A stretch of 39,468 nucleotides of DNA from NCBI GenBank assembly GCA_030430845.1, contig JAUIKE010000067.1:1-39468 (forward strand), in the 5' to 3' direction. The position numbers and the translations under genes were made by a program. Each line of letters opens with the position of its first letter. Position 1 is the stretch's first letter. The DNA is from Bacteroidia bacterium (lineage in GTDB: Bacteria > Bacteroidota > Bacteroidia > Chitinophagales > Saprospiraceae). Under the pieces are notes generated by a model, which ran no database searches, was not told the DNA's origin, and was given only the letters and a program-made list of their open reading frames with translations. Positions 8,067 to 14,798 of the stretch are shown here, one piece after another.

Positions 8067-8654
8067 TTATATGTTGATGAAGTTCCTCAATATCTTTTCT
8101 CCTACCTTACCCGATTTTTCAGGATGGAACTGGGTGGCATAAAAGTTATCTTTTTGCACAGCCGAACTGAAAGGCTTGGTATAATTGGTGACCGCTGTGG
8201 TATAAGGCCCCATTTCCACATAATAACTGTGCACAAAATAGACGAATTCGTTTTCTAAAGAAGGATCAAAAACACCATTGCTCAATTGCTGAATACTGTT
8301 CCAGCCCATGTGCGGGACCTTTTCTCCTTTTTTCGGCCGAAATCGGACCACGTGTTGAGGGATGATGCCCAAACAGTCGGTATCATTCTCTTCACTATGA
8401 TCACACAATAGCTGCATACCCAGGCAGATACCCAGAACGGGCTGCTTCAGCCCCCGGATCATCTCATCCAATCGGTGATCTTTGAGATAGGCCATGGTGG
8501 TACTGGCTTCCCCTACTCCGGGAAAGATGACTTTATCTGCTGACATGATCTCTTCAGGATTTTTAGTCAAAACGGCATTGATGCCCAGCCGGTCCATTGC
8601 AAAAAGGACCGAGCGGACGTTACCGGCATTATAGTCGATGATGGCTAGTTTCAT
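8067..8654 (-). CDS. hisH: Imidazole glycerol phosphate synthase, glutaminase subunit
   Basis: 195 residues from the ATG at 8654; an upstream ATG at 8720 would only add residues encoded by the GTTCCCAA repeat and is rejected. HisH hydrolyses glutamine and passes ammonia to HisF, the fifth step of histidine synthesis. The class I amidotransferase triad is intact: nucleophile Cys-77 in LGICLGMQLL, and His-177 and Glu-179 in TQFHPEKSG. MGWN (116-119) and the N-terminal AIIDYNAGN are typical. It is the last his gene here: hisA, hisF and hisIE, which usually follow it, are absent, and a hairpin comes right after the stop. It needs HisF from elsewhere in the genome to work. Confidence 0.95.
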   Translation of the reverse strand: MKLAIIDYNAGNVRSVLFAMDRLGINAVLTKNPEEIMSADKVIFPGVGEASTTMAYLKDHRLDEMIRGLKQPVLGICLGMQLLCDHSEENDTDCLGIIPQHVVRFRPKKGEKVPHMGWNSIQQLSNGVFDPSLENEFVYFVHSYYVEMGPYTTAVTNYTKPFSSAVQKDNFYATQFHPEKSGKVGEKILRNFINI

Positions 8655-8680
8655 TTTTTTTTGAATTAAAAGTTTCAAAG

Positions 8681-8736
8681 GTTCCCAAGTTCCCAAGTTC
8701 CCAAGTTCCCAAGTTCCCAAGTTCCCAAGTTCCCAA
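8681..8736. repeat. Seven tandem copies of GTTCCCAA in the hisB-hisH spacer
   Basis: Seven perfect 8-bp units, followed by decayed copies to about 8756. The array is in the 163-bp spacer, 26 bp upstream of the hisH start (TTGGGAAC as transcribed). The unit length is not a multiple of three, so copy-number changes would shift spacing and frame. Confidence 0.95.
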
Positions 8737-8817
8737 GTTCAAAGGTTCCAAAGTTTCGGGGTTCAGACAAAAAGGGGAAAAACACACCTAATAAAAACAT
8801 TCAACACCCCAAGACCC

Positions 8818-9957
8818 TTAGAGCACTCCTTTTGTAGAGGGCAAACTTTTATTATTCGGATCCACTCTTTTGGCTTGCTTAATTGCTTTGGCGAAGGCTT
8901 TGAAGACGATCTCGATCATGTGATGAGCATTCTCTCCTTCCACCTTTATATTTACATTGCAAAGAGCCGTATCGCTAAAGGACTTAAAAAAGTGGGTGAC
9001 CATTTCGGTCGGAAAACCACCCACTTTTTCGCGTTGAAAATCGCCCTGCCAAACCATCCATGGGCGGCCGCTGAAATCGATGGCTACCTGAGCGAGGGCC
9101 TCATCCATGGGGAGGGTAGCAAAGCCGTATCGCTCGATCCCCATCTTATTTCCCAGAGCCTCTTTGAAGGCCATCCCCAGTGCCAAAGCAGTATCTTCAA
9201 TGGTGTGGTGCTCGTCGATGTGGAGGTCTCCCTTTACCCGGGTGCGTAAGTCACAGCCCGAATGTTTAGCCAATTGATCAAGCATATGGTCAAAAAAGCC
9301 GATGCCTGTTTGATTGTCATATCTGCCCTCGCCATCCAGGTCAAGTTCAATCTGGATATCAGTCTCCTTGGTGGCCCTTGAAACTCGGGTCGTTCGACCT
9401 TTTTTGTTTTTTAGAAAATGGTAAATGTCTTCCCAACTGGTAGTCGTGAGGGCGATGGTTTCTTTTATTAAAGTCTGTTGGCCTGCCACTTCATTCGCCC
9501 CTAGTTCCGGTTCGTTGTTGAGCCAGATACCCTGGGCGCCCATGTTTTTAGCCAACTGCATATCCGTCAGTCGGTCGCCAATGACGAAGGAGTTGGCCAG
9601 GTCATAGGCCTTGCTCATATAATGCTCTACCAGGCCGGTTCGGGGCTTACGGGTCGGCGCATTTTCTTTGGCGAAAGTCCGGTCGATCAGCACTTCTTGG
9701 AAGGTGATGCCTTCATTTTCGAAGGCTTCCATGATCTTGCTGTGTGCCGGCCAGAAGGTATCTTCCGGGTATACCTCTGTACCCAGGCCATCCTGGTTCG
9801 TGACCATGACCAGCTCGTAGTCCATTTCCCGGACTATTTTGCTGAGATACTGAAAGATTTTCGGGTAATAGATTATTTTTTCCAGGGAATCTACCTGGTA
9901 ATCCTCGGGTTCGAGTACCATGGTCCCGTCTCTGTCCAGAAATAATATTTTTTGCAT
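8818..9957 (-). CDS. hisB: Bifunctional histidinol-phosphatase / imidazoleglycerol-phosphate dehydratase
   Basis: 379 residues, the length of the fused E. coli-type HisB. The N-terminal HAD phosphatase domain (about 1-170) starts with ILFLDRDGTM (Asp-8 and Asp-10 as nucleophile and acid) and has VIGDRLTDMQLAKNMGA; it removes phosphate from histidinol phosphate. The C-terminal dehydratase domain (about 190-379) has TGIGFFDHMLDQLAKHSG, DEHHTIEDTALALG and HHMIEIVFKAFAKAIKQA, with the His and Glu residues that bind the metal. It is the fourth gene of the operon, with a 51-bp spacer from hisC that contains a hairpin. Confidence 0.96.
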   Translation of the reverse strand: MQKILFLDRDGTMVLEPEDYQVDSLEKIIYYPKIFQYLSKIVREMDYELVMVTNQDGLGTEVYPEDTFWPAHSKIMEAFENEGITFQEVLIDRTFAKENAPTRKPRTGLVEHYMSKAYDLANSFVIGDRLTDMQLAKNMGAQGIWLNNEPELGANEVAGQQTLIKETIALTTTSWEDIYHFLKNKKGRTTRVSRATKETDIQIELDLDGEGRYDNQTGIGFFDHMLDQLAKHSGCDLRTRVKGDLHIDEHHTIEDTALALGMAFKEALGNKMGIERYGFATLPMDEALAQVAIDFSGRPWMVWQGDFQREKVGGFPTEMVTHFFKSFSDTALCNVNIKVEGENAHHMIEIVFKAFAKAIKQAKRVDPNNKSLPSTKGVL

Positions 9958-9972
9958 AGAATAATATTTAAA

Positions 9973-10000
9973 CAGTAAGGCGCCTGCCGGCGCCCTACTG
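9973..10000. repeat. Intercistronic hairpin between hisC and hisB
   Basis: 9973-9984 pairs with 9989-10000 with one mismatch (loop TGCC). It is GC-rich with no T-run, so it is more likely an RNA processing or stability element than a terminator. Confidence 0.6.
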
Positions 10001-10008
10001 CAGGCAAT

Positions 10009-11046
10009 TTATACGTCATAATCAAGCATGGCCGCAAATAACTTTTCATTTTCCTTAGGCGTACCGATGGAAATTCTCAGACAGCCATCACATAGCAGCA
10101 CACTGGATCGGTTGCGCACGATGATTTTTTTGTCGACCAAATATCGATAAAGATCATTAGGATCTTTGACTTTTACGAGGATGAAATTTGCATCTGAAGG
10201 AAAAATTCTTTCTACGTAGTCCAGGCCGGCCAGAAATTGCTGGATAACAGTACGCTGGCCAAGTATTCTGTTGACCCAGGCCTGCTGTTGTTCCTGATTC
10301 TTCAGTGCTTCCAGGGCGGCTTGCTGTGTCAGTTGGTTGATGTTGTAGGGCGGCTTGACCTTGTTGAATAATGCGATAATGGGCTTCTGAGCAAAGGCCA
10401 TCCCCAGCCGGATCCCTGCCAGGCCCCAAGCTTTAGAAAAAGTTTGTAGAATCACCAGGTTGTCGAACTCCTCTATTCGGTGGATAAAACTTTTTTTTGC
10501 CGAAAAATCTATATAAGCTTCGTCGATGACAACGACTCCGTTAAATTGATCCAGTAGCTGTTCGACTTTATCGGTATTCAGGCTATTGCCCGTCGGGTTA
10601 TTGGGATTGCAGAGAAATAGTAATTTCGCATGCGGGCTAGCTCCCGTGGTAAGAATGGCATCCACATCAGGTTGAAAGTTTGGACGGAGCGGAACTTCTT
10701 TAATCTCCACATCTGCAATATCGGCGGAAACTTTATACATACCGTAGGTTGGCGGCAGCGTAATGATAAAATCCTCCTGTGGCTCGCAAAAGATACGGAG
10801 CAAGAGGTCGATGGCTTCATCGCTGCCGTTCCCCAGGAAAATATGCTCCGGCCGGACGCCTTTCAGTTCGGCTATCCGATCTTTCAAAGCCCATTGCAGC
10901 GGGTCCGGATAGCGGTTGTATCCTGTATCAAAAGGATTTTCGTTAGCATCTAAGAAAACTTCTGCTTCACCTTTGAATTCAGAACGAGCTGAGGAATAAG
11001 GCTTCAGCGCCCGGATATTAGGACGCACGAGTTGTTCTATATTCAT
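10009..11046 (-). CDS. hisC: Histidinol-phosphate aminotransferase
   Basis: 345 residues from the ATG at 11046, which lies 1 nt after the hisD stop; the longer ORF start at 11097 lies inside hisD and is rejected. This PLP enzyme of fold type I makes histidinol phosphate from imidazole acetol phosphate and glutamate. The PLP lysine is Lys-205 in TFSKAWGLAGIRLG; CNPNNPTGN (146-154) and VVIDEAYIDF (172-181) are the other classical motifs. The near-zero spacing from hisD suggests translational coupling. Confidence 0.96.
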   Translation of the reverse strand: MNIEQLVRPNIRALKPYSSARSEFKGEAEVFLDANENPFDTGYNRYPDPLQWALKDRIAELKGVRPEHIFLGNGSDEAIDLLLRIFCEPQEDFIITLPPTYGMYKVSADIADVEIKEVPLRPNFQPDVDAILTTGASPHAKLLFLCNPNNPTGNSLNTDKVEQLLDQFNGVVVIDEAYIDFSAKKSFIHRIEEFDNLVILQTFSKAWGLAGIRLGMAFAQKPIIALFNKVKPPYNINQLTQQAALEALKNQEQQQAWVNRILGQRTVIQQFLAGLDYVERIFPSDANFILVKVKDPNDLYRYLVDKKIIVRNRSSVLLCDGCLRISIGTPKENEKLFAAMLDYDV

Positions 11047-11047
11047 C

Positions 11048-12346
11048 TTATTTTTTTTCATTGGAACGAATGGCTGCCAGACGTATACTGACGGCATTTT
11101 TGTGTGCCAACAACTCTTCGGCCTGTGCCATCTTCTCTACCGCCGGCCCCAGGTTTTTTAATCCTTCTTCAGAAAGTTGCTGGAAGGTGATTTTTTTGAC
11201 AAAAGAATCCAGTGACACGCCGCTATACACCCTTGCAAATCCGTTAGTCGGTAAGGTATGATTGGTGCCGGAGGCATAATCACCGACTGACTCAGGTGTG
11301 AAATTACCGATGAAAACTGAGCCTGCGTTGATGATCTGATCACTGAAGGGAGCGACCTCTTCAATAGAAAGAATCAGGTGTTCCGGCGCATATTCATTAA
11401 TCAGTTCAATGGCTTCGTCTCGATCTTTTACGATGATGGCAGCGCTATTTTTTAATGCTTTTCGGGCAATATCAGCCCGGGGCAAGGCCTTGAGTTGTTC
11501 TTCTATGGCTTGTTGGACAGCTTTGACAAAGTTTTCTTCAAAGGCTACCAGTACGACCTGGCTGTCTATGCCATGCTCTGCCTGAGATAGGAGGTCGGCT
11601 GCTACGAAGTCGGGCTGGGCGGAATGATCTGCGCAAACAAGCACCTCAGAAGGCCCGGCAGGCATATCGATGGCCGTGCCTTGCTGGCTGACCAGCTGCT
11701 TGGCAGCGGTGACATACTGATTGCCGGGGCCGAAGATCTTGTACACCTTTGGTACCGTAGCTGTTCCGTAGGCCATCGCTCCGATTGCCTGTACCCCGCC
11801 AATTTTGAAGATCTTGCTGACGCCTACGGCCTGGGCAGCATAAACGATGGCCGGGTGGAGCTGCCCGGATGAGTCAGGGGGGGAGCAAAGCACGATCTCT
11901 TTGCAGCCGGCTATTTTGGCGGGAATGCCTAACATAAGAACAGTGGAAAAAAGAGGTGCGGTACCGCCGGGTATGTACAAACCCACCTTTTCAATGGGAC
12001 GACTCTGGCGCCAGCATCGCACGCCCGGCATGGTTTCTATCACTTCAGATGGCATTTGCTGCTGGGCGTGGAAATGCCGGATGTTTTCGAGTGCCGTTTG
12101 AATGGCTTGTTTTAAGTCATCGCTTAAGGCTTTTTCTGCTTCCTGGATTTCGCCGACAGTCAGCTGGAAGTTATCCAGTTTAACCTTGTCAAATCGCTCG
12201 GTGAAAGTCTGCACTGCCACATCTCCTTCCTGCCGGATTTGATGCAGGATGCTACTGACGGCTTGATGCAGGTTGCTTACATCCAGGGTGGGGCGTTGGA
12301 GGATCTTGTCCCATTGATTGCGGTCAGGATGTATGTATAGGTTCAT
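11048..12346 (-). CDS. hisD: Histidinol dehydrogenase
   Basis: 432 residues, normal length. It oxidises histidinol to histidine in two NAD-dependent steps, using zinc. Family motifs are complete: VGLYIPGGTAPLFSTVLML, KIFGPGNQYVTAAKQLV, IDMPAGPSEVLV, LLSQAEHGIDSQVVLV, YAPEHLIL and NFTPESVGDYASGTNHTLPT. It is the second gene of the operon. The 144-bp spacer from hisG contains a hexanucleotide repeat. Confidence 0.97.
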   Translation of the reverse strand: MNLYIHPDRNQWDKILQRPTLDVSNLHQAVSSILHQIRQEGDVAVQTFTERFDKVKLDNFQLTVGEIQEAEKALSDDLKQAIQTALENIRHFHAQQQMPSEVIETMPGVRCWRQSRPIEKVGLYIPGGTAPLFSTVLMLGIPAKIAGCKEIVLCSPPDSSGQLHPAIVYAAQAVGVSKIFKIGGVQAIGAMAYGTATVPKVYKIFGPGNQYVTAAKQLVSQQGTAIDMPAGPSEVLVCADHSAQPDFVAADLLSQAEHGIDSQVVLVAFEENFVKAVQQAIEEQLKALPRADIARKALKNSAAIIVKDRDEAIELINEYAPEHLILSIEEVAPFSDQIINAGSVFIGNFTPESVGDYASGTNHTLPTNGFARVYSGVSLDSFVKKITFQQLSEEGLKNLGPAVEKMAQAEELLAHKNAVSIRLAAIRSNEKK

Positions 12347-12382
12347 TGATGTTAAATTTTACTGTACAATTATTCTTATTAA

Positions 12383-12448
12383 CAATATCAATATCAATGT
12401 CAATATCAATGTCAATATCAATGTCAATATCAATGTCAATATCAATGT
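12383..12448. repeat. Eleven tandem hexamers CAATRT in the hisG-hisD spacer
   Basis: Eleven 6-bp units, mostly alternating CAATAT and CAATGT (a 12-bp higher unit). They fill much of the spacer between hisG and hisD. Read on the minus strand they give an artificial Asp-Ile repeat ORF (12324-12608), which is not a gene. Confidence 0.95.
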
Positions 12449-12490
12449 CTTTTATCATGGGCATTGCTATTGTCAATGCAGATTGATGAA

Positions 12491-13351
12491 TTAAAGGATC
12501 ATTTTTTCGATAGGGACAACCAATATACCCTGAGCCCCATTGACTTTTAATTCGTCGATGATCTCCCAGAAGCGGTCCTCCTGAATAACCGTATGAATTG
12601 AGCTCCAATCGCTGGTTGCCAGAGGCATCACGGTAGGGCTTTTCATACCGGGAAGGATCTGGATGATCTTTTCGATCTGATTGTTGGGAGCGTTCATCAG
12701 CAGGTATTTGTTATTTTGAGCCTTTAGCACTGATTTTAGCCGGAAGAGCAGTTTATCAAAAATAGGCTGGACTTCTGCTGATAATTGTTGATTGGCGAAC
12801 AGGCAGGCCTGTGATTTGAGCAAAATCTCTTTTTCTTCCAGTCCGTTTTTGAATAGGGTACTACCGGTACTGACCAGATCGCAGATAGCCTCTGCCAGTC
12901 CAATATTGGGAGCGATTTCGACCGAGCCGGATATTTCATGGATGTCGGCCTGGATATGGTTCTCTTTGAGCCAGGCTCGTAAAGAATTCGGATAAGAAGT
13001 AGCAATTTTTTTGCCTTGCAAGCTGGCCGGGCCCTGATATGCAGTATTTTTAGGGACAGCAATAGATAAGCGACACTTAGAAAAGCCCAGGGGAAGTATT
13101 TTTTGCAAAGGTTTTTCTTTTTCGATCACGGTGTTTTCTCCGAGTATGGCGATATCGGCCACACCGTCATGGACGTACTGCGGGATGTCGGAATTTCGGA
13201 GGTAGTACAACTCCACGGGGAAGTTGCTGGCCTGGACTTTTAGCTGATCCTTTCCTTTATCGAAGCGGATTCCGCATTCCCGGAGGAGTTTTAGGGAACC
13301 ATCCAATAGCCGGCCTGACTTTTGAACGGCGATTTTTAAAATAGCTGACAT
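12491..13351 (-). CDS. hisG: ATP phosphoribosyltransferase, long form
   Basis: 286 residues, the long HisG type with a C-terminal regulatory ACT-like domain (about 210-286) that normally mediates histidine feedback and makes HisZ unnecessary. It catalyses the first step, ATP + PRPP to phosphoribosyl-ATP. Visible motifs: LKIAVQKSGRLLDGSLKLL at the start, VADIAILGENTV, and the PRPP-binding stretch LAEAICDLVSTGSTLFKNGL. It is the first structural gene of the operon, 84 nt downstream of a His leader peptide and just after the attenuator hairpin. Confidence 0.96.
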   Translation of the reverse strand: MSAILKIAVQKSGRLLDGSLKLLRECGIRFDKGKDQLKVQASNFPVELYYLRNSDIPQYVHDGVADIAILGENTVIEKEKPLQKILPLGFSKCRLSIAVPKNTAYQGPASLQGKKIATSYPNSLRAWLKENHIQADIHEISGSVEIAPNIGLAEAICDLVSTGSTLFKNGLEEKEILLKSQACLFANQQLSAEVQPIFDKLLFRLKSVLKAQNNKYLLMNAPNNQIEKIIQILPGMKSPTVMPLATSDWSSIHTVIQEDRFWEIIDELKVNGAQGILVVPIEKMIL

Positions 13352-13373
13352 ATCGTTTAAGGTTGGTTAAAAA

Positions 13374-13408
13374 AAAAGAGGTTTACCAGTAAATGGTAAA
13401 CCTCTTTT
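13374..13408 (-). terminator. his operon attenuator (rho-independent terminator)
   Basis: On the minus strand a perfect 15-bp stem (13394-13408 with 13374-13388, 5-nt loop) runs into a T-run (plus-strand A-run 13369-13377). It lies 27 nt after the stop of the His leader peptide and 22 nt before hisG, the layout of a ribosome-mediated attenuator. Upstream pairing 13470-13476 with 13432-13438 involves the His codons. A clear antiterminator partner for the terminator arm is not obvious by eye. Confidence 0.85.
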
Positions 13409-13435
13409 AAATGTTTTGGTAAAAAACCAATATCA

Positions 13436-13504
13436 TCACCATCTACCTGTTGAACAGATCGAGCTGTTATGATGATGGCAATGATGTTGGTGTATAAAAA
13501 TCAT
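13436..13504 (-). CDS. hisL: his operon leader peptide, 22 aa with six His codons
   Basis: ATG at 13504, stop TGA at 13436-13438. The peptide has His at positions 5, 7, 8, 10, 11 and 12 (IHQHHCHHHN), six of 22 residues. It sits between a Bacteroidota-type promoter and a strong terminator that precedes hisG. By analogy with enterobacterial hisL, scarcity of charged tRNA-His would stall the ribosome at these codons and change the folding of the leader so that hisGDCBH is transcribed. The His codons (CATCATCA) can pair with TGATGAT near the end of the leader ORF. Confidence 0.88.
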   Translation of the reverse strand: MIFIHQHHCHHHNSSICSTGRW

Positions 13505-13527
13505 ACTCAATTTTGTTATAGCCTGTG

Positions 13528-13560
13528 CAAATATACGTAAGAATTATTCGGAAAAGCAAA
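13528..13560 (-). promoter_or_regulatory. his operon promoter
   Basis: On the minus strand TTTG (13557-13560) is followed after 21 nt by TATATTTG (13528-13535), a perfect TTTG/TAnnTTTG pair. The start would be near 13522, about 18 nt before the leader peptide ATG. Confidence 0.75.
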
Positions 13561-13561
13561 C

Positions 13562-13595
13562 AAAAAAAGCTTTCAGTTTCCTGAAAGCTTTTTTT
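13562..13595 (-). terminator. Terminator after tRNA-Phe
   Basis: A perfect 15-bp stem (13562-13576 with 13581-13595, loop TTTC) with A/T runs at the base, 6 nt beyond the tRNA 3' end on the minus strand. It separates the tRNA transcript from the his promoter immediately downstream. Confidence 0.85.
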
Positions 13596-13601
13596 GAGAA
13601 G

Positions 13602-13674
13602 TGGTGCGGGGCAGAATCGAACTGCCGACACCAGGATTTTCAGTCCTGTGCTCTACCAACTGAGCTACCGCACC
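13602..13674 (-). tRNA. tRNA-Phe (GAA)
   Basis: The minus strand gives a 73-nt cloverleaf: acceptor GGTGCGG/CCGCACC, D-arm GCTCAGTTGGTAGAGC, anticodon arm AGGACTGAAAATCCT with anticodon GAA, and T-arm with GTTCGATTC. The discriminator is A and CCA is not encoded. A -7-like box TATATTTG lies 46 nt upstream, and a perfect terminator follows. Confidence 0.96.
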
Positions 13675-13719
13675 AGCCTGCCTTGATGATTAAGAAAAGT
13701 GCTTTTCTTGAAGGCGGGA

Positions 13720-13727
13720 CAAATATA
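13720..13727 (-). promoter_or_regulatory. Possible -7 box of tRNA-Phe
   Basis: TATATTTG on the minus strand, 46 nt upstream of the mature tRNA 5' end. No clear TTTG -33 element is seen. A small hairpin (13692-13699 with 13702-13709) lies in the predicted 5' leader. Confidence 0.4.
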
Positions 13728-13836
13728 TGCCATATTTTTATTTCACACAACCCTTTTTTTAAAAATATTGTTCAATGATAATTATTCTTATATTAGCAAG
13801 GAGGTAAAACCCTTGACAAGTACTTTGAAAAATGTG

Positions 13837-13881
13837 AGGCAAGCTATGATGCCACCCACCGGGCGGCATCATAGCTTGCCT
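13837..13881. repeat. Long hairpin upstream of the MtfA-like gene
   Basis: A perfect 17-bp stem (13837-13853 with 13865-13881) with a GC-rich 11-nt tip. It lies between tRNA-Phe (minus) and the peptidase gene (plus), a divergent arrangement, so it does not follow any gene. A TACTTTG motif (13821-13827) just before it suggests it may form the 5' end of the peptidase mRNA. Confidence 0.75.
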
Positions 13882-13917
13882 TAATCTTTTCTAGCCACTT
13901 AACCATATCCATGCCCT

Positions 13918-14751
13918 ATGTTTTCAAGAATTGTAGCAGCTCCGTTTGCTTTTTTGGGATTGTTGTTTCTCTACCTGGCCTGGGAAGTAGATGAAAAGTT
14001 TGCCTGGTATATTATACCCTGTGCGGTAAGTCTGGCTATTATTTTTGTGTTTAGCCCCCAGATTGACTGGTGGTGGTGGAAAAAAAGGCCGCCTTCCCTG
14101 GATCCGCGACTGAGGATGCTCTTAGTAAAATACCATGCCTTTTATCAAACCTTGCCACCGGAAAAAAAAGAGATATTCAGAAACCGCCTGGCTTTGTTCA
14201 TGAGGGCCAATGACTTTAAATCTCAAGGAGCTGATGCCGTCCCGGAGGATGTAAAGGCGGTCGTTTCGGTTAATGCTGTTCATATGACTTTTGGGCTGGA
14301 GCAATTCCTGTTTCCGAAGTTTGAAACAATCGTGGTGTATGCCCATCCCTTCCCTTCCCCCCAATACCCTACACAAGAGCATGTGTCGGAATTGTATGAA
14401 GAGGATGGCGTATTATTATTTTCGGCAGAGCAACTTATGATGGGTTTTTCCAATCCGCGACAATATTATAGTATTGGTTTGCATGAATATGCGCATGCTT
14501 TTGTTTTGAGTCATCCGGATGTACCCTGGCCGGAGCTGGATCAGCAGATCTGGCTTTCTTTAGAGCAGTTAAGTGGCTTTTCTAAGGAATACATAGACAA
14601 GTGGATCAACCGGCCCGATGTAAAGTTGCTTCCTGCCGCTATCGTACACTATTTCACCTTTCCCGAGTCCTTTGGGGCCGTTCTCCCAGAGTTGAAAGGA
14701 TTTTTTGATGATGTTTTCCTGTCAAAACTGCTAATTTCTCCAAACAATTGA
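13918..14751 (+). CDS. MtfA-like zinc-dependent peptidase, membrane anchored
   Basis: 277 residues. Two hydrophobic segments (about 5-22 and 30-46) are followed by a Trp-rich stretch (WWWWKKRPP) and the peptidase domain. The zinc site is HEYAHAF (His-189, Glu-190, His-193), inside the SIGLHEYAHAFVLSH context seen in MtfA/zinc-dependent peptidases. A later Glu (VHYFTFPESFG, around 243) could be the third ligand. E. coli MtfA binds Mlc and has aminopeptidase activity; that regulatory role cannot be transferred here. It is probably attached to the inner membrane with the domain in the cytoplasm. The S8 protease gene follows after 47 bp. Confidence 0.82.
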   Translation: MFSRIVAAPFAFLGLLFLYLAWEVDEKFAWYIIPCAVSLAIIFVFSPQIDWWWWKKRPPSLDPRLRMLLVKYHAFYQTLPPEKKEIFRNRLALFMRANDFKSQGADAVPEDVKAVVSVNAVHMTFGLEQFLFPKFETIVVYAHPFPSPQYPTQEHVSELYEEDGVLLFSAEQLMMGFSNPRQYYSIGLHEYAHAFVLSHPDVPWPELDQQIWLSLEQLSGFSKEYIDKWINRPDVKLLPAAIVHYFTFPESFGAVLPELKGFFDDVFLSKLLISPNN

Positions 14752-14798
14752 TGAGAAATGATTATTTTTAGATCAGTGAGTTTAAAAATTACAACTCC

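Noticed and set aside
8655..8720. 22-residue N-terminal extension of HisH
   Set aside because: Encoded by the GTTCCCAA repeat; HisH proteins start at MKLAIIDYN.
12324..12608. Minus-strand ORF with a long Asp-Ile repeat
   Set aside because: It is the hexanucleotide array read through, in another frame over the 3' end of hisG; no independent support.
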